A DNA stretch of 64,000 nt, taken from NCBI GenBank assembly GCA_023101725.1, contig JALJCO010001037.1, positions 248,001 through 312,000 on the forward strand, read 5' to 3'. Positions 32,937 through 44,364 of this stretch are shown here, piece after piece (the stretch's first letter is position 1; every line of letters begins with the position of its first letter). The DNA is from Atherinomorus stipes. Lineage: Eukaryota > Chordata > Actinopteri > Atheriniformes > Atherinidae. Made by a program: the position numbers and the translations under genes. The notes below the pieces were generated by a model, which worked only from the letters and a program-made list of their open reading frames with translations, had not been told where the DNA came from and ran no database searches.

Positions 32937-33840
32937 TACAGGGTCAAACCTCCATAGTCCTGTGTGAAAAAGTGATTTTTGCCCAGAAAGAGACTGGGGG
33001 GCAAAAATGGCCTGCATGGCAGAGTTCCAAGACCAAAACCACTGCTGAGCAAAAAGAACATAAAGGCTCGTCTCAGTTTAGCCAGAAAGCATCTTGATGA
33101 TCCCCAAGACTTTTGGGAAAATACTCTGTGGACTGAAGAGACAAAAGTTGAACTTTTTGGAAGGTGGAGGTCCCATTACATCTGGCGTAAAAGTAACACA
33201 GCATTTCAGAAAAGGAACATCATACCAAAAGTAAAATATGGTGGTTTCAGTGTGATGGTCTGGGGCTGTTTTGCTGCTTCAGGACCTGGAAGACTTGCTG
33301 TGGTAAATGAAACCATGAATTCTGCTGTCTACCAAAAAATCCTGAAGGAGAATGACTGGCCATCTGTTGGTGACCTCAAGCTGAAGCGCATTTGTGTTCT
33401 GCAGCAGGACAATGATCCAAAACACACCAGCTAGTCCACCTCTGAATGACTTAATCCAGTGTTTCTCAACCCTGGTCCTCAAGTACCACTGCCCCGCATG
33501 TGTTCCAGGTGTCCATACTTTTGATACACCTGAGTCAAATGAATCAGCAGGCTTGCAAAGAACATAATGAGCGGTTCAGTTAATTTGCATCAGGTATGCT
33601 GGAGTTGGTAAGAACCAAAACGTGCAGGGCAGTGGTACTTGAGGACCAGGATTGAGAAACACTGGCTTAATCTGATAATTCTTTTAGGGAAATATCACCT
33701 ACACAAATCTAAAGTTATTCATAGTACTCCATCTTTTTTGGCATTTAAAAAAGAGTCTGAACAGTACATTGTGAACATCTCCAATTCCAACAACAAGAAA
33801 GCTGTAAAAACACTTCATTTATGCACTATTTAATGTATTT
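32937..33840 (+). pseudogene. Tc1-like transposase remnant interrupted by a MITE
   Basis: Open stretch 32979-33434 encodes the middle of a Tc1/mariner transposase: KKNIKARLSLARKHLD, WTEETKVELFGR, GGFSVMVWGCFAASGPG, and QQDNDPKHTS with the second catalytic aspartate. The N-terminal DNA-binding part and the third catalytic residue are missing. A hAT-like MITE cuts the element at 33457. After it, pieces of the C-terminal text may continue to about 33840. Inactive. Confidence 0.85.
33457..33664. mobile_element. hAT-type MITE, 208 bp, with target-site duplication
   Basis: Ends are CAGTGTTTCTCAACCCTGGT and its near-perfect inverted counterpart ending GAGAAACACTG. Flanks are acttaatc (33449-33456) and gcttaatc (33665-33672), an 8-bp duplication with one change. 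Inserted in the Tc1 remnant, so it is the younger element. Confidence 0.88.
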
Positions 33841-33885
33841 TTGTGAATGGTCACCCTCTTATGTTTACCAGTTTATATGTAGGCT

Positions 33886-35061
33886 GAATATGGGTAAAGT
33901 GGGACAGTTAAGGTTAATCATGTTTATCTTTATATGTGTTTACTAATGTTACTAAAAATCATAATTGAGCTCATCATTGGGCAGCATGAGATTAAAAAAA
34001 AAAAGTTTCTGTGTGGATGACACTACTTCCTGGGGGCGTGGCACACTACTGTACATTTGCAGCAAAACAAGATGGTGGGTAAAATGACATAGCGTTTTTA
34101 GGTGAACAATGTTCTAGAAATAAGAAAATTGGTGGATTGTTTGGTATAATATTGTTTCTTTTTTTTTTTTTAAATTACATCCATCTGAGTCTTACTTTTA
34201 AAAAAACACTATTTAGCTACCATCCCACTAAAGTGGGACAGTGTGTTCTTGGCAAACTGGGACAATCATTTGACTCATTCCACAGGTGGAAATAAGTTCT
34301 CTTTTTATTCATCCCTCATTATTTTCCTGTCTAGCTAGATAGATGGATCCACAAATTTACTTAAATTGCATAAATCTAGCTTGCTACAATGAAAATGACG
34401 ATCGTGATGCTTTGCCAGGCTATGCTAGCTAGCCTTTGCCCCGCATGTTTTGCATACTTTTTAAATTGAGGTGGTGAGGAGAATGGCATTATTGAAGATG
34501 GGGAAGCCTTTACTTGCTGTGAGTGTATTGCACCTCGCACAGTTTGCTGTTTATTCTTTGATTTCTCCAGTGGATTACAAAAACATTTTGCCTTTGTTCG
34601 TTGTTCTTTTATCACCCAAAATAGGCTATTATGAAGTGACATTTAGTTTCTGAATAATAGCCGACTATTTGTTCAATTTCTTCAGGGAATGAATTTGTGT
34701 CTTTTCTCTTTACGTCCATGAAAGTTCTTATTAAAATTTATATTCATCAGGAGTGAATTGTTGTTGTTTTTATTATTGTGTTCACATTAAAATGGAATGT
34801 GTTACCAGTGTCCCAGTTTGTCAACATATATGGTGTCCCGCTTTACCAGTAGTGCCTGGATATTTTGGTTTTGGGTCAGTGTTTCTTTTGTGAAATGTCA
34901 TCCATGCAGTGTTTGATATTTCCTTATTTCTTCTACATAGTATAGTAGAGATCTTAAACTATTTAGAATGTTATCATATGATGGGCTAAGATGTTTGGCT
35001 CATAATCAGAAATTACTTTGATGTTACATTTTCAGAAAGTGTCCCAGTTTACCCATATTCA
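33886..35061. mobile_element. ~1.2-kb element with GGGTAAAGTGGGACA-type inverted ends
   Basis: Left end GAATATGGGTAAAGTGGGAC and right end GTCCCAGTTTACCCATATTC are inverted repeats with about one mismatch. Inside, the same word recurs as aaagtgggaca (~34230), tgtcccagtttgtcaa (~34810) and tgtcccgctttacc (~34830). No transposase frame. Superfamily not recognised. Confidence 0.65.
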
Positions 35062-36085
35062 CTATATATTAATAACAGTCTTGTGTCCATAATGTTTTTG
35101 GTAATAAAGTTTTTTTTTTTTTTTAAAAATCCTTACAAGTATACCCAATTGCACCTCTTGAGCGAAGATGGCAGCTTTGCTTGAACAGAGTCCAGGAAAG
35201 GTGAAAAAGAAGTTGTTAATTCACATAGATATTAGAAATGACTGGTTTGGACGTTCTTCATCCCCATTTGTCTTTACACCTCTGTAAACCTCACCATTGT
35301 GTCATTGTTTAAATAAAGTTGCATCTTGAAATGGACTTCCTGCTTTATGTTTGTCCACTAGAAAGTCTGAACAGCATAAAAACAGCTGAATGACGTCTTT
35401 TCTGGCCATTTTTTAGGCGGCAGGTGATGAAAGCTTGACAGCAAACATGTTCAGCAGGAGAAAACCCAGCTGTCTAAATCTTTATTCCAGATATTTCTGC
35501 AGATTCCTCATAAATCTGTGTTTTATCATCAGAATGATCCATGTTATAAATGTGTAACTCCAGAACAAAGAAAACAGAGTTTGTGTGACGAACAGCCAGT
35601 TACCATGTGGAAGACCAGGATGTCACAGTTACTGAGTTTTAACGCAAAAACGTTCAACAAGTTGTTTTCATGTCTCTGTTTTCAGATTTTATATCAGACA
35701 CCTGAATAAGCAGGAAATATTGATTTTTACATGGCTAAGAGGAGACTTATGTTAGGCAGCAGTCTGAGGTGCTGACTGAAACATCTCCCACTAGAGAGCA
35801 TTCAAAGTTGGATTTATCAAGTCTCCACCTAGAAGATTATTTTGTGTCATTATAATCTTCCTTCAACATCTCATATTAAAACAAGTTTGAAGTATTTGTA
35901 ATAAAACTGGTGAAACCCAGAATGTGATCCTGAAGCAAAGCAGCTCTTCCAGCCTCAGATGGGTTTAAAACACAAACTATTGAGTTTCTGCAGCCTTGTG
36001 GCGCCACCATGAGGAATGCTGCTGGTATTACAGCCTCACTTCACTTCTCACACAAACTGAATTCATGCTCAGGATGAATCCAGAA

Positions 36086-36091
36086 TTTATT
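36086..36091 (-). terminator. Possible polyadenylation signal of copy 7
   Basis: AATAAA on the - strand (cagaatttatt on +), 580 bp after the stop of the SPRY part, in an AGAATAAATTC context resembling the second signal of copy 3. Confidence 0.4.
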
Positions 36092-36673
36092 CTTTACTGC
36101 AAAAATCCAACAAGTTTAGTCTAAACATTCAGAACATTTTGCTTCTGTGTTATCAAGGAGATTTTTACTGAGAGTTTTACTTTGAAACTTAAATGTTTCA
36201 TATTTGCAGGAGTGTCATTACTGCAAGAACAAACTGATGTGATCAGATGAACGAGATCAGCCCAAAAATGAAAACACAGTTTACACTTTATACAGTCTCT
36301 GGTTTACACAAGAATCACTGAAAATGAGAATATTAATAACCTTAATAATGTTTTTTTTTTCCATTTCCAAAGTGTTGAGAGTAAAATAATGTGATGAAGG
36401 AACTGAAGGTCTGCTGGTTTCTCTGTTTGGCTCCATGAAGTGGAACAATAAAAGCATCAATACAAATATTAAACAAATATTTAAAGAACAGAGAAGTTCA
36501 GATTTTCATGAGGAGAAATATTGATGGAAATAAAATCAGCAGTAGCAGTGATTTTCTCCAAAAAAGAAACAAATAGGAAAAACCAGCAGATAAAAAGTGT
36601 TAAACAACAGAACAGCAGAGCAGAGACATCACAACAATGAACTCTCAGCAACAAACACAGAAAATATTTGTAT

Positions 36674-39144
36674 TTACTTCACTTTACACAACTCAGCACT
36701 GGATCCAGGATGGATATGAAGTCCAGCATAGAGCGGCTGAGTGAATGTGGTCTGGACTCTGTGGAGGAGAGTCCTGGTTTCAGAGACGCTGTAGAAGGAC
36801 AGAATACCTGCTCTGTGATCCAGGTACACTCCTACTCTGGAGGACCGAGGACCTGAGATGGAGGTACTGATGTCGTTGTGCCAAAGTGTGTAAGTGTTTT
36901 GGTCACAATATAATGACCAAGATTTGTCATTAAATCCAAATCTACTTTCATCGCCTGTTCTGCTGATATTCTTGTATGTGACCGCTACAGCAAAATCTCC
37001 TCCCTTCTCCACCTCCCAGTAACAACGTCTAGTCAGACTCTCTCTGCTCAGAACCTGACGCGGCCAGTCAGTGAATCTGTCTGGATGACAAGAATAAGAC
37101 TGACGTTGTTCCATCCTCGTCACCTTTCTGTTTCCCTCTGACAGTAACAGATGTGTGTGTGCTGTGTTTGGATCCAGTGTGATTTCACATGAACATCTTA
37201 CGAATTCAGCTCTACTCACTGGTTCTGGTTGTGACGGTAAAGCATCCACACTAGTAACTGCCAGTGAAATGTTTGTCCATCTGTCTGTCAGAATGTCCTG
37301 TAGTTTATCTCTGAGTAGTGATGGCCAAATGAAGCTTCATGAAGCATTGAGTCTTTCTAGCCAATTGGTTTGGGAAAAGGTTTAGTACTTGGGGTTTTAA
37401 TTATATTCCTCTTTAGTGATATATATAAAAAATAAAACGACATAAAAAAAAAAAAAAAAAGAAGAAGAAAATCAAAGTAGTGGGGGTGAGAAAAAAAAAA
37501 AAAAGATATAAAAAAAAAAAATAGCAGAAAAAAAAAAAAATGAATTGGATTTTCCTTGATTTAAAAAATTTAAGTTAAAAATTAAAATAAAAAATATTAA
37601 AAAAAAAAAAAGGGGGCTCGAATGATACCAACCAGAGCCACGGAAAAAAAGGAAAACTTTGCAAACAGTAGAACAAAAAGACATAAAGGTCAAGAGGGAT
37701 AATAGATAAGATAGAAAATATGGGGTTTTTTTATATTATATTATTTTTATTTAATTAAAATAAAATGTAGTAATATGATGAAGAGGTGGGGGAGTTGTAA
37801 GTAAAAGTATGAGGGGAGATGGAGGAGGAATGTTAAGAGGGGAAGGAGGGAGTGAGTATTTAAATGGTAAATAAGAAAATTTAAAAAATGAGAGGAGGGG
37901 AAGAAAAAAAGGGGGAAAAATAGAAAAAGGGATTATGTGGGGTATGTGGGTTTTATTGTTTTATTTTATTATATGAATTTAAATATTATATCATTCTATC
38001 TGGATGGAGGGAGAAAGGGGAAGAAAGAGACTGAATCATCCACACCGGTCTGTTATGCATGTAACAACAAAAAAAACACAAAAAGATCGCCTCCCCCCCC
38101 CCCGTCCCAGTCGTATATATCTCTGAGCTCTGACACAGCTGCTGTCACATCCTCAAAGTATCTGAGAGGACGGATATTGATGCTGGATGAGTGTGTAGAC
38201 TCACTGAGTGCTGACAGTGAGGGGTAGTTGTGTAGAAACTGGTTGTGATCCTCTGTGTGTGAGAGCTGCTTCAGCTCAGCGTCTTTCCTCTTCAGCTCAG
38301 TGATCTCCTGCTCCAGCTTCTCCTGAAGCTCTTTGACTCCACTCACTTCAGTTTCCTGCTGGGATCTGATCTGCTGCTTCACATCAGAGCTTCTTTTCTG
38401 GATGAGACGGATCAGCTGAGTGAAGATCTTCTCACTGTCCTCCACTGTTTTATCAGCAGAGTGGTTGAGGGCCTCCATCTGCTGTTGAAGGAGCTTCACA
38501 TCTTTCTCTCTGTCCTGGATTCTCCGCTGGATTTGTTGTCGACTTACCTCCAGCTCTCTCTGCCTCTCAGTCCTTTCTGCTGCAGCTGAGACTGTGTCGT
38601 GGCCTTGATGTTCCTCCACAGAGCAGAGATAACAGATACACTTCTGATCAGTACGGCAGAACATCTTCATCACCTCATCATGACGAGAGCAGATGTTGTC
38701 CTGGAGGTTCTTGGAGGGCTCCACCAGCTTGTGTTTCTTGAATGTAGGTGATTCATAATGAGGCTGAAGGTGTTCCTCACAGTAAGAGGCCAGACAGACT
38801 AAACAGGACTTGATGGCTTTCAGTTTTCTTCCAGTGCAGAAATCACAGGCCACATCTTCAGGTCCAGCATAGCAGTGATCATCAGGAGCAGCTCGGACTC
38901 CAGTCTCCTTCAGCTGCTCCACTAAACCTGCCAAACCTATGACGTTTTTCAACAGGACAGGTCTCCGTCTGTAAATTTTCCTGCATTGAGGGCAGCGGAG
39001 GATTCTCCTTAGATCCCAGTTAGTGTTAATACAGTCCATACAGTAGCTGTGTCCACAGGGAGTAGACACCGGGTCCTTCAGTAGATCCAGACAGATGGGA
39101 CAAGTGAAGGTTTCTCGGTCCAGTCTCGCTCTTTTCTGCGCCAT
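36674..39144 (-). pseudogene. finTRIM copy 7, split by an ~800-bp insertion
   Basis: The only - strand copy, convergent with copy 6. The N-terminal part (39144 to 38118) encodes RING (C15, C18, C30, H32, C35, C38, C51, C54; three residues shorter between the last cysteine pairs), two B-boxes and the coiled coil up to SELRD. It then runs into foreign sequence and stops at 38053, giving 363 residues without SPRY. The C-terminal part (37315 to 36674) resumes at DKLQDIL and encodes an intact PRY-SPRY ending SAELCKVK. Both parts are still in frame with family codons and show no other damage. So the insertion is recent, or the insert is an assembly artefact. A truncated RING-B-box-coiled-coil protein could still be made. 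It lacks the upstream ZNF143-like block. Confidence 0.85.
37316..38117. mobile_element. Insertion in copy 7, low complexity, flanked by a direct repeat
   Basis: tatctctgag occurs at 37306-37315 and again at 38118-38127. The uninterrupted siblings have it once, so about 800 bp was inserted with an 8-10 bp duplication. The left end (tagtgatggccaaatgaagc, ttcatgaagc) resembles fish hAT element termini. The rest is long A runs, G-rich purine blocks and a C(12)-like tract (38090-38103). No matching inverted right end. Could be a degraded hAT element or a badly resolved low-complexity region. Confidence 0.7.
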
Positions 39145-39480
39145 TTCACCTCTCAGTAGCAGCGACTGTTCCACTTTCACGAAGCTGAAACTAGTTTGAA
39201 AACTGATCTAAAAACCAGGTGTTTGTTCAGAGGACGGAGTCTGTCTGCTCTTAAACTTCACCAGAAGTTGCTTCCTCCATCCAAACTGTAGAAATGAAGA
39301 GGAGAGAATAAGGAAACATGTGGACAAGTACAGCAACTGCGTCTGAGATTCTTCTTCTCCTGCTTCTTCTTCTTCTGGTATTTTCCGGCAGGCTGGAGTC
39401 TGCAATGCTGCCCTCCTCTGTCAGCTGTCAGCACAGAAAGAGTTAAAACAGGAAGTGATTTCAGATGGAGTGGTTTGACA
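39145..39480 (-). promoter_or_regulatory. Leader and proximal promoter of copy 7
   Basis: Read on the - strand it shows the family leader (gaggtgaaATGG, agcagacagactccg) and TCACTTCCTGTTTTAAC at about 39455-39439. Upstream of that the family block is lost. Confidence 0.5.
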
Positions 39481-39570
39481 GAAATGTCTGATTTATAACT
39501 CTTTGTATCATGATTAGTCAGTCTGCATTTGAATGGATTATTATTGACAAATTAAAAAAAAAAAACAATT

Positions 39571-39680
<110 letters not shown>

Positions 39681-39893
39681 CATAAGTCAATAAGTCCATG
39701 CCCCCGAGGCCCTGTTACGTCATCCAGGTGTCGAGCGGAAATCTTGAGGGTCGGGTTTATCTCTCTCACTTGGAAAATAAATAAAAAATACCTTTTTTTA
39801 ATCATAGAGGATAAATCCAAGATATTAACGACAGAGGAAACACTAACACAAGGTTGAGAACGCATCTTCTATTTTACACCGAGTCAGAAACGG

Positions 39894-40080
39894 AGAAGGG
39901 CGTGTCGTAGAGTGGGCGTGCCGTAGAGTGGGCGTGTCGTAGAGTGACGTTACTCAACGACACGCCCACCAGGCCAATGAGATCACGGTAAAATGTAGCC
40001 CTACCCCTGACCCTTCCCCTAAACCTTACCAGACCAACCCACTACGCGACACGCCCACTACAGGACACGCCCACTGGGTT
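39894..40080. repeat. 16-bp minisatellite with GGGCGTG core and inverted counterparts
   Basis: Three tandem units of gggcgtg(t/c)cgtagagt at 39898-39945, followed by acgacacgcccacc (39957), gcgacacgcccacta (40045) and ggacacgcccact (40063) in the opposite orientation. The core resembles KLF/Sp GC boxes. Confidence 0.7.
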
Positions 40081-40224
40081 GCAAGCCGCAGATAGATGCA
40101 CTTGCAGAAACTAGACTGCAGTGGCCCCCTCACCTGCAGTACACACCCGTGGCCGGCAGTTGGAGCTCTTGCTAACAGTTGTCCTGATTGTAGCACACTA
40201 CCAGCAGACCCCTCCACGCAGACT

Positions 40225-40605
40225 CGGCTGTAGCTATGACCAGACTATGAGTAACAACTTTTTTTAATGTCTTTTAAGGCATTACTTATCCCAAACAGTG
40301 CTCTAACTCCCATTAAACAAAGCTGGTGCAGCACTTTTGAAATTCAGAGTGGGTTCTTACTTCACACACATTGTTTTGTCCATTCAGGGACACCATAGTA
40401 AAAATGGTGGCTCAAATATGGCAGCCTCCATGTGTGCACCGCCCAGCAAGTAGATATAAATGACTTATTCTAAGAAAATAAACATGCAACAGCTATTCTA
40501 ATGCAGTAATTACAAATAAATAGAAACACAGTTTTGAATTGTACATCACATTTTCCTGCCATTGACCTTTGATTTTTTTTACATACTGTACCTTTAAGAT
40601 AAGAG
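40225..40605 (+). repeat. Dispersed repeat, copy 2 of 2
   Basis: Sister of 20820-21180 in the same orientation; ends tactgtacctttaag. Confidence 0.75.
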
Positions 40606-40728
40606 CAGCAACAGGGGCGCTGACAACCACTCAGAAAGAGTCCAATTTGCACACAAATTGTTTAACTAAGCATACTTTTCAAAAAGAGAAGGGAAAGAAA
40701 CATCACCTAAACAGAAAAAGAGATAATA

Positions 40729-40785
40729 TGAATGAATGAATGAATGAATGAATGAACGAATGAACGAATGAACGAACGAACAAAT
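40729..40785. repeat. (AATG)n / (AACG)n tetranucleotide repeat
   Basis: gaatgaatgaatgaatgaatg passing into gaacgaatgaacgaacgaac. Confidence 0.85.
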
Positions 40786-40799
40786 GGTTTATTTCAAAC

Positions 40800-43330
40800 A
40801 ATTTTTTAAGAAAACATCAGAAAATAATGGGGAATAATTATCGGAAAATGAGCAGGAATAAGTACAAACCGATGAGATCCTGCCCCTGTGTCACACCATG
40901 TTGATCACAATTCCATGATTGAAATGTAATACATGTTTTAAATAAAATAATACCAAAAACTTCCATTGAAGTAATCCATAATACCATTCAACATATGATT
41001 TTACCATATAACATATACATCAACTCCATCTCAAAAGAAAAAAAAAAAACAGTAAAGGATTACCAGAATTATGTATCAATTACCCCTAAGTATATGTACA
41101 TATGTGTGAAATATTAACCCATAATCATTATAATCTATCCTGTTTAATATTCTTACTCTGATAAGTTTTTAAAGAAGTCTGTTTTATTTCCAAGTTTCTT
41201 CTGCACCCTGCTGTAATGCTTTTAATATTTCATGTAAAACAATTTTCCTGTACATGAAATGTACCATACAAATGGACTTGCCTGGAGACAAAATGCATAC
41301 AGTGGGTTATTGTGGCTGAGTCCTACTTCTGCAGAAGAGACGATCCATTAAAATACTGGAACTCAAGGGCAACAGTTTATCCTGATATTCACAAGCTTAT
41401 CTCATATTCCAGCTTTTTCTGTGGAATAGCTTTTCACCAGTGTGTGAAACAAGGTCGCTGAATTTCTGCTGCAGCAGCAAACACACAAGTGTTGGGTGGA
41501 CATTGAGTATATGAAAATAAGTTTTCTCAGGGTAATAATTGACGATTAGATAAACCGGAAGGTTCAGATCAAATATATACAATATGCATTTTCACTCTGA
41601 GCAAAGCAAAACACATGCTGGGCCATAAATCACTCCAGATTCTCTGATTTTGCCATATTTACAGTACTGTGCAGAGGTTTGGGGAATTACTTACAGATGT
41701 TGACTTTCTTGTCACACCAAACGTTCAAAATAAAATAAATGAAAAGTATGAGCTCAGTGTGACAGGACTACATTTTTACACATTTTTCACTAGTGCATTG
41801 TTGCTATTTTCATAATTAAATCAACATGTGACTATATTACATATTTGTGTATATGTATACAATCATGTTTTGGCTGTGAATAGTTTATAGATCATAAAAC
41901 AGTTTATGAGCAATTGTCTCTTTCTGTTAATGTTGGGAGCTTCACTTCTCTTAGAAACATAAGCACTGATGTCAAACTGAACACTGGGGTAAACATAGAA
42001 GGGGTAGCGACAGCAGCTCGGATGTGCCAATGCCGATACCAGCTAAAAACACTGATATTGACCTAAAATATCGGCCGGCTGATCACTTATTATACATGTT
42101 TACACATTTATATATTTACATGTTAACGGGTACAGTTACATTACAGTGGACATACAAAAATCATACCACATTTAATTCCAGGTCGAGTACTGAAAAAATG
42201 TTCCATTTGTGAACAGTGATGCTCAGGAGTGAGATGACACGCTGCCACCTACAGGAATATTGTGGTTTTACAGCTTTGACTGAGGGAAGATTTGTAATGC
42301 AGATTTTTTTTATCATGTTGTGTTCATTCATTTAAAAACTGAGACTGTAAATGTTCATTATTCAGTGTTCAGACTGAATGTGCTCTATATTGTTTGCATC
42401 TATTTTATTTGTATGATTTCATTTTCTGAAAGCTTAAATCTCCTGGATTTCTTCAGTTCTCATACCAACAAAAACGATTTTAGCTCCACAAACTTTTGCT
42501 TAAATCGCAGCAATCAAGTGATTTCTGTGACTCTCAGTGAGACTTTTATACCTGCCACAGGTATCTTAGTCCAATCCTTATGAGCAAACTTTTAGAGGAT
42601 TTATTTCAAGGCTGAAGGCCACTTCAGAATAGTCCCATGTTTCCTTCTCAGCCAGTCCTTACTGGTTTATCTGTGTTTTTGGGTAATGAGACCAAGCTTT
42701 CTGACTGTGGGCTGCACATTTATGCTCCAGAAAGTCTTGAGATTTCATTCATTGTGTCTTCAACACACAGTGAGGCGGAGGAAGCCAAGCAGCAGATCAG
42801 AGCAGAGTTTCCTTTATGATTCTCAGCAGTCTTCTTTTCTTTCTGTGATTCAAGTTTTCCAACGAGCCTGAATTGGAGAAGCGGTACAGAAAATGAATGA
42901 ATGCATCTGTGAACATAGAGATAAAAAGAAAAAGAAACTTCGCTTTTTAAAATAAATTTGCCAAAAAGCTTTACACTTGTTCATCTTGGAAAAAACTTAA
43001 CATGGCTTTTATGATTTACTACTCGTAACTGTGGCGTCCTCCTCGTTCCATCTTTCCATCCTCCTGAACGCAGCGACAGATGGAACATAGTTTACCTTTA
43101 TCTTGTAGTTCAGCTCTAATCTCTGGTTTCCATTCGTGTGATCTGTCTCTACACTTTCTCATCAGTTTTCCTCTTGCAGCCACATCTCGAGGTTGGTTTC
43201 AGTTCCATGGACCTAAAAGGTCTGAATACTATGCAGCTGTAGTTACAGGACTGTAAGAGACGCTCCAGCTTTCACACGTCTGAACTTTTACCTCCTGAGA
43301 CTTTCCTCACTGAGCAGCTACTTACCTTTG
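40800..43330. other. No gene recognised
   Basis: AT-rich sequence without family-like frames. A short gccgatacc..atatcggccggctgatcactta piece at 42035-42090 is a fragment of the GCCGATAT element type. Confidence 0.45.
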
Positions 43331-43339
43331 AACTCATAT

Positions 43340-43645
43340 TAGAGATGCACCAATCCATTTTTTTCCGATCCAATCCGATACAGATACTTAGGCTAAACAC
43401 ATCGGCCAATACCCGATACTACCGTTGGATGAATGGACCTCTTCATGTGAAGGCATCAAGCTTGACAGAAACATTTAGCCTTGTAAAAAACAAAAAACAA
43501 ATTCATACGGATATAAATGTGCTTGATTTTATTTTGAACAAATAACGAAGTGTACATTTATTACGATATTAATAAAAACAGAAATGACTGGATCGGCCGA
43601 TCCAGCTAATTTGTCAGTATCGGAGCCGAGATCGGTGCATCTCTA
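43340..43645. mobile_element. hAT-like MITE, TAGAGATGCACC type
   Basis: Ends TAGAGATGCACCAATCC and GATCGGTGCATCTCTA are inverted. Flanks actcatat and tctcgtat agree at 6 of 8 positions, a plausible aged target duplication. Non-coding. Confidence 0.75.
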
Positions 43646-43830
43646 TCTCGTATACTGGCTGGTAAGTTTGAAGCCACCTGCGGTGCTAAATACGGGACAC
43701 CCCCGAGTTTAACTCGCCCCTATGATCAAATTATTTTACATCTTATCTAGTGGTGCCATATTTTCCTCCAGGTTTCACTGCTGTGTTTCAAAAACTGAGT
43801 CTGAGTTTCATTAGCTCGTCTTCAGTAATG

Positions 43831-44364
43831 TAGGGGAGCACGATAAGTATCGGGCAGATAACAGGAAATTGTCATTTCAATAGGAACAATATCACGACAA
43901 CTCGCCCCAATAACATATATTTATTACTTTTGTCAGCACACAGACGTCCGCTCACATGATGAGACGGGAATTAGTGTTTAAAAATACATTCTGAGTACTT
44001 AGACGAGTCTAACCAGTCAGTTATTATTGTTGTCTACAAATAAACCTTTTTAGATTGTTTAGAATAAATGTTTGAATCCAACTTTTCAATGCTTCATTTT
44101 CTGTTTTGTTTTTTTACTTCTTGATTTTTATTTGCATTAACTCAAAGAGCCTTCATTTTTTTTATCAGTAAGCAATACACCTGATTTAAGTTGATGTGTA
44201 TTTGAGATATCAAGTAGTTTTGTTTGATGTCTTTTAGAAAATGTTTAAAGAGTGAAAAGTCTTTTTGGTTTTGTTTATAGTATTGATGTCACGATTAAGT
44301 AAGCGTGTGTGTTATTGGTTATTATCAGTATCGGTTTTTAAAAAAAGGTTATCGTGCATCCCTA
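43831..44364. mobile_element. hAT-like MITE, TAGGGGAGCACGATAA type
   Basis: Ends TAGGGGAGCACGATAA and TTATCGTGCATCCCTA are inverted. Flanks cagtaatg and ctttaatg agree at 6 of 8. Non-coding. Confidence 0.75.
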
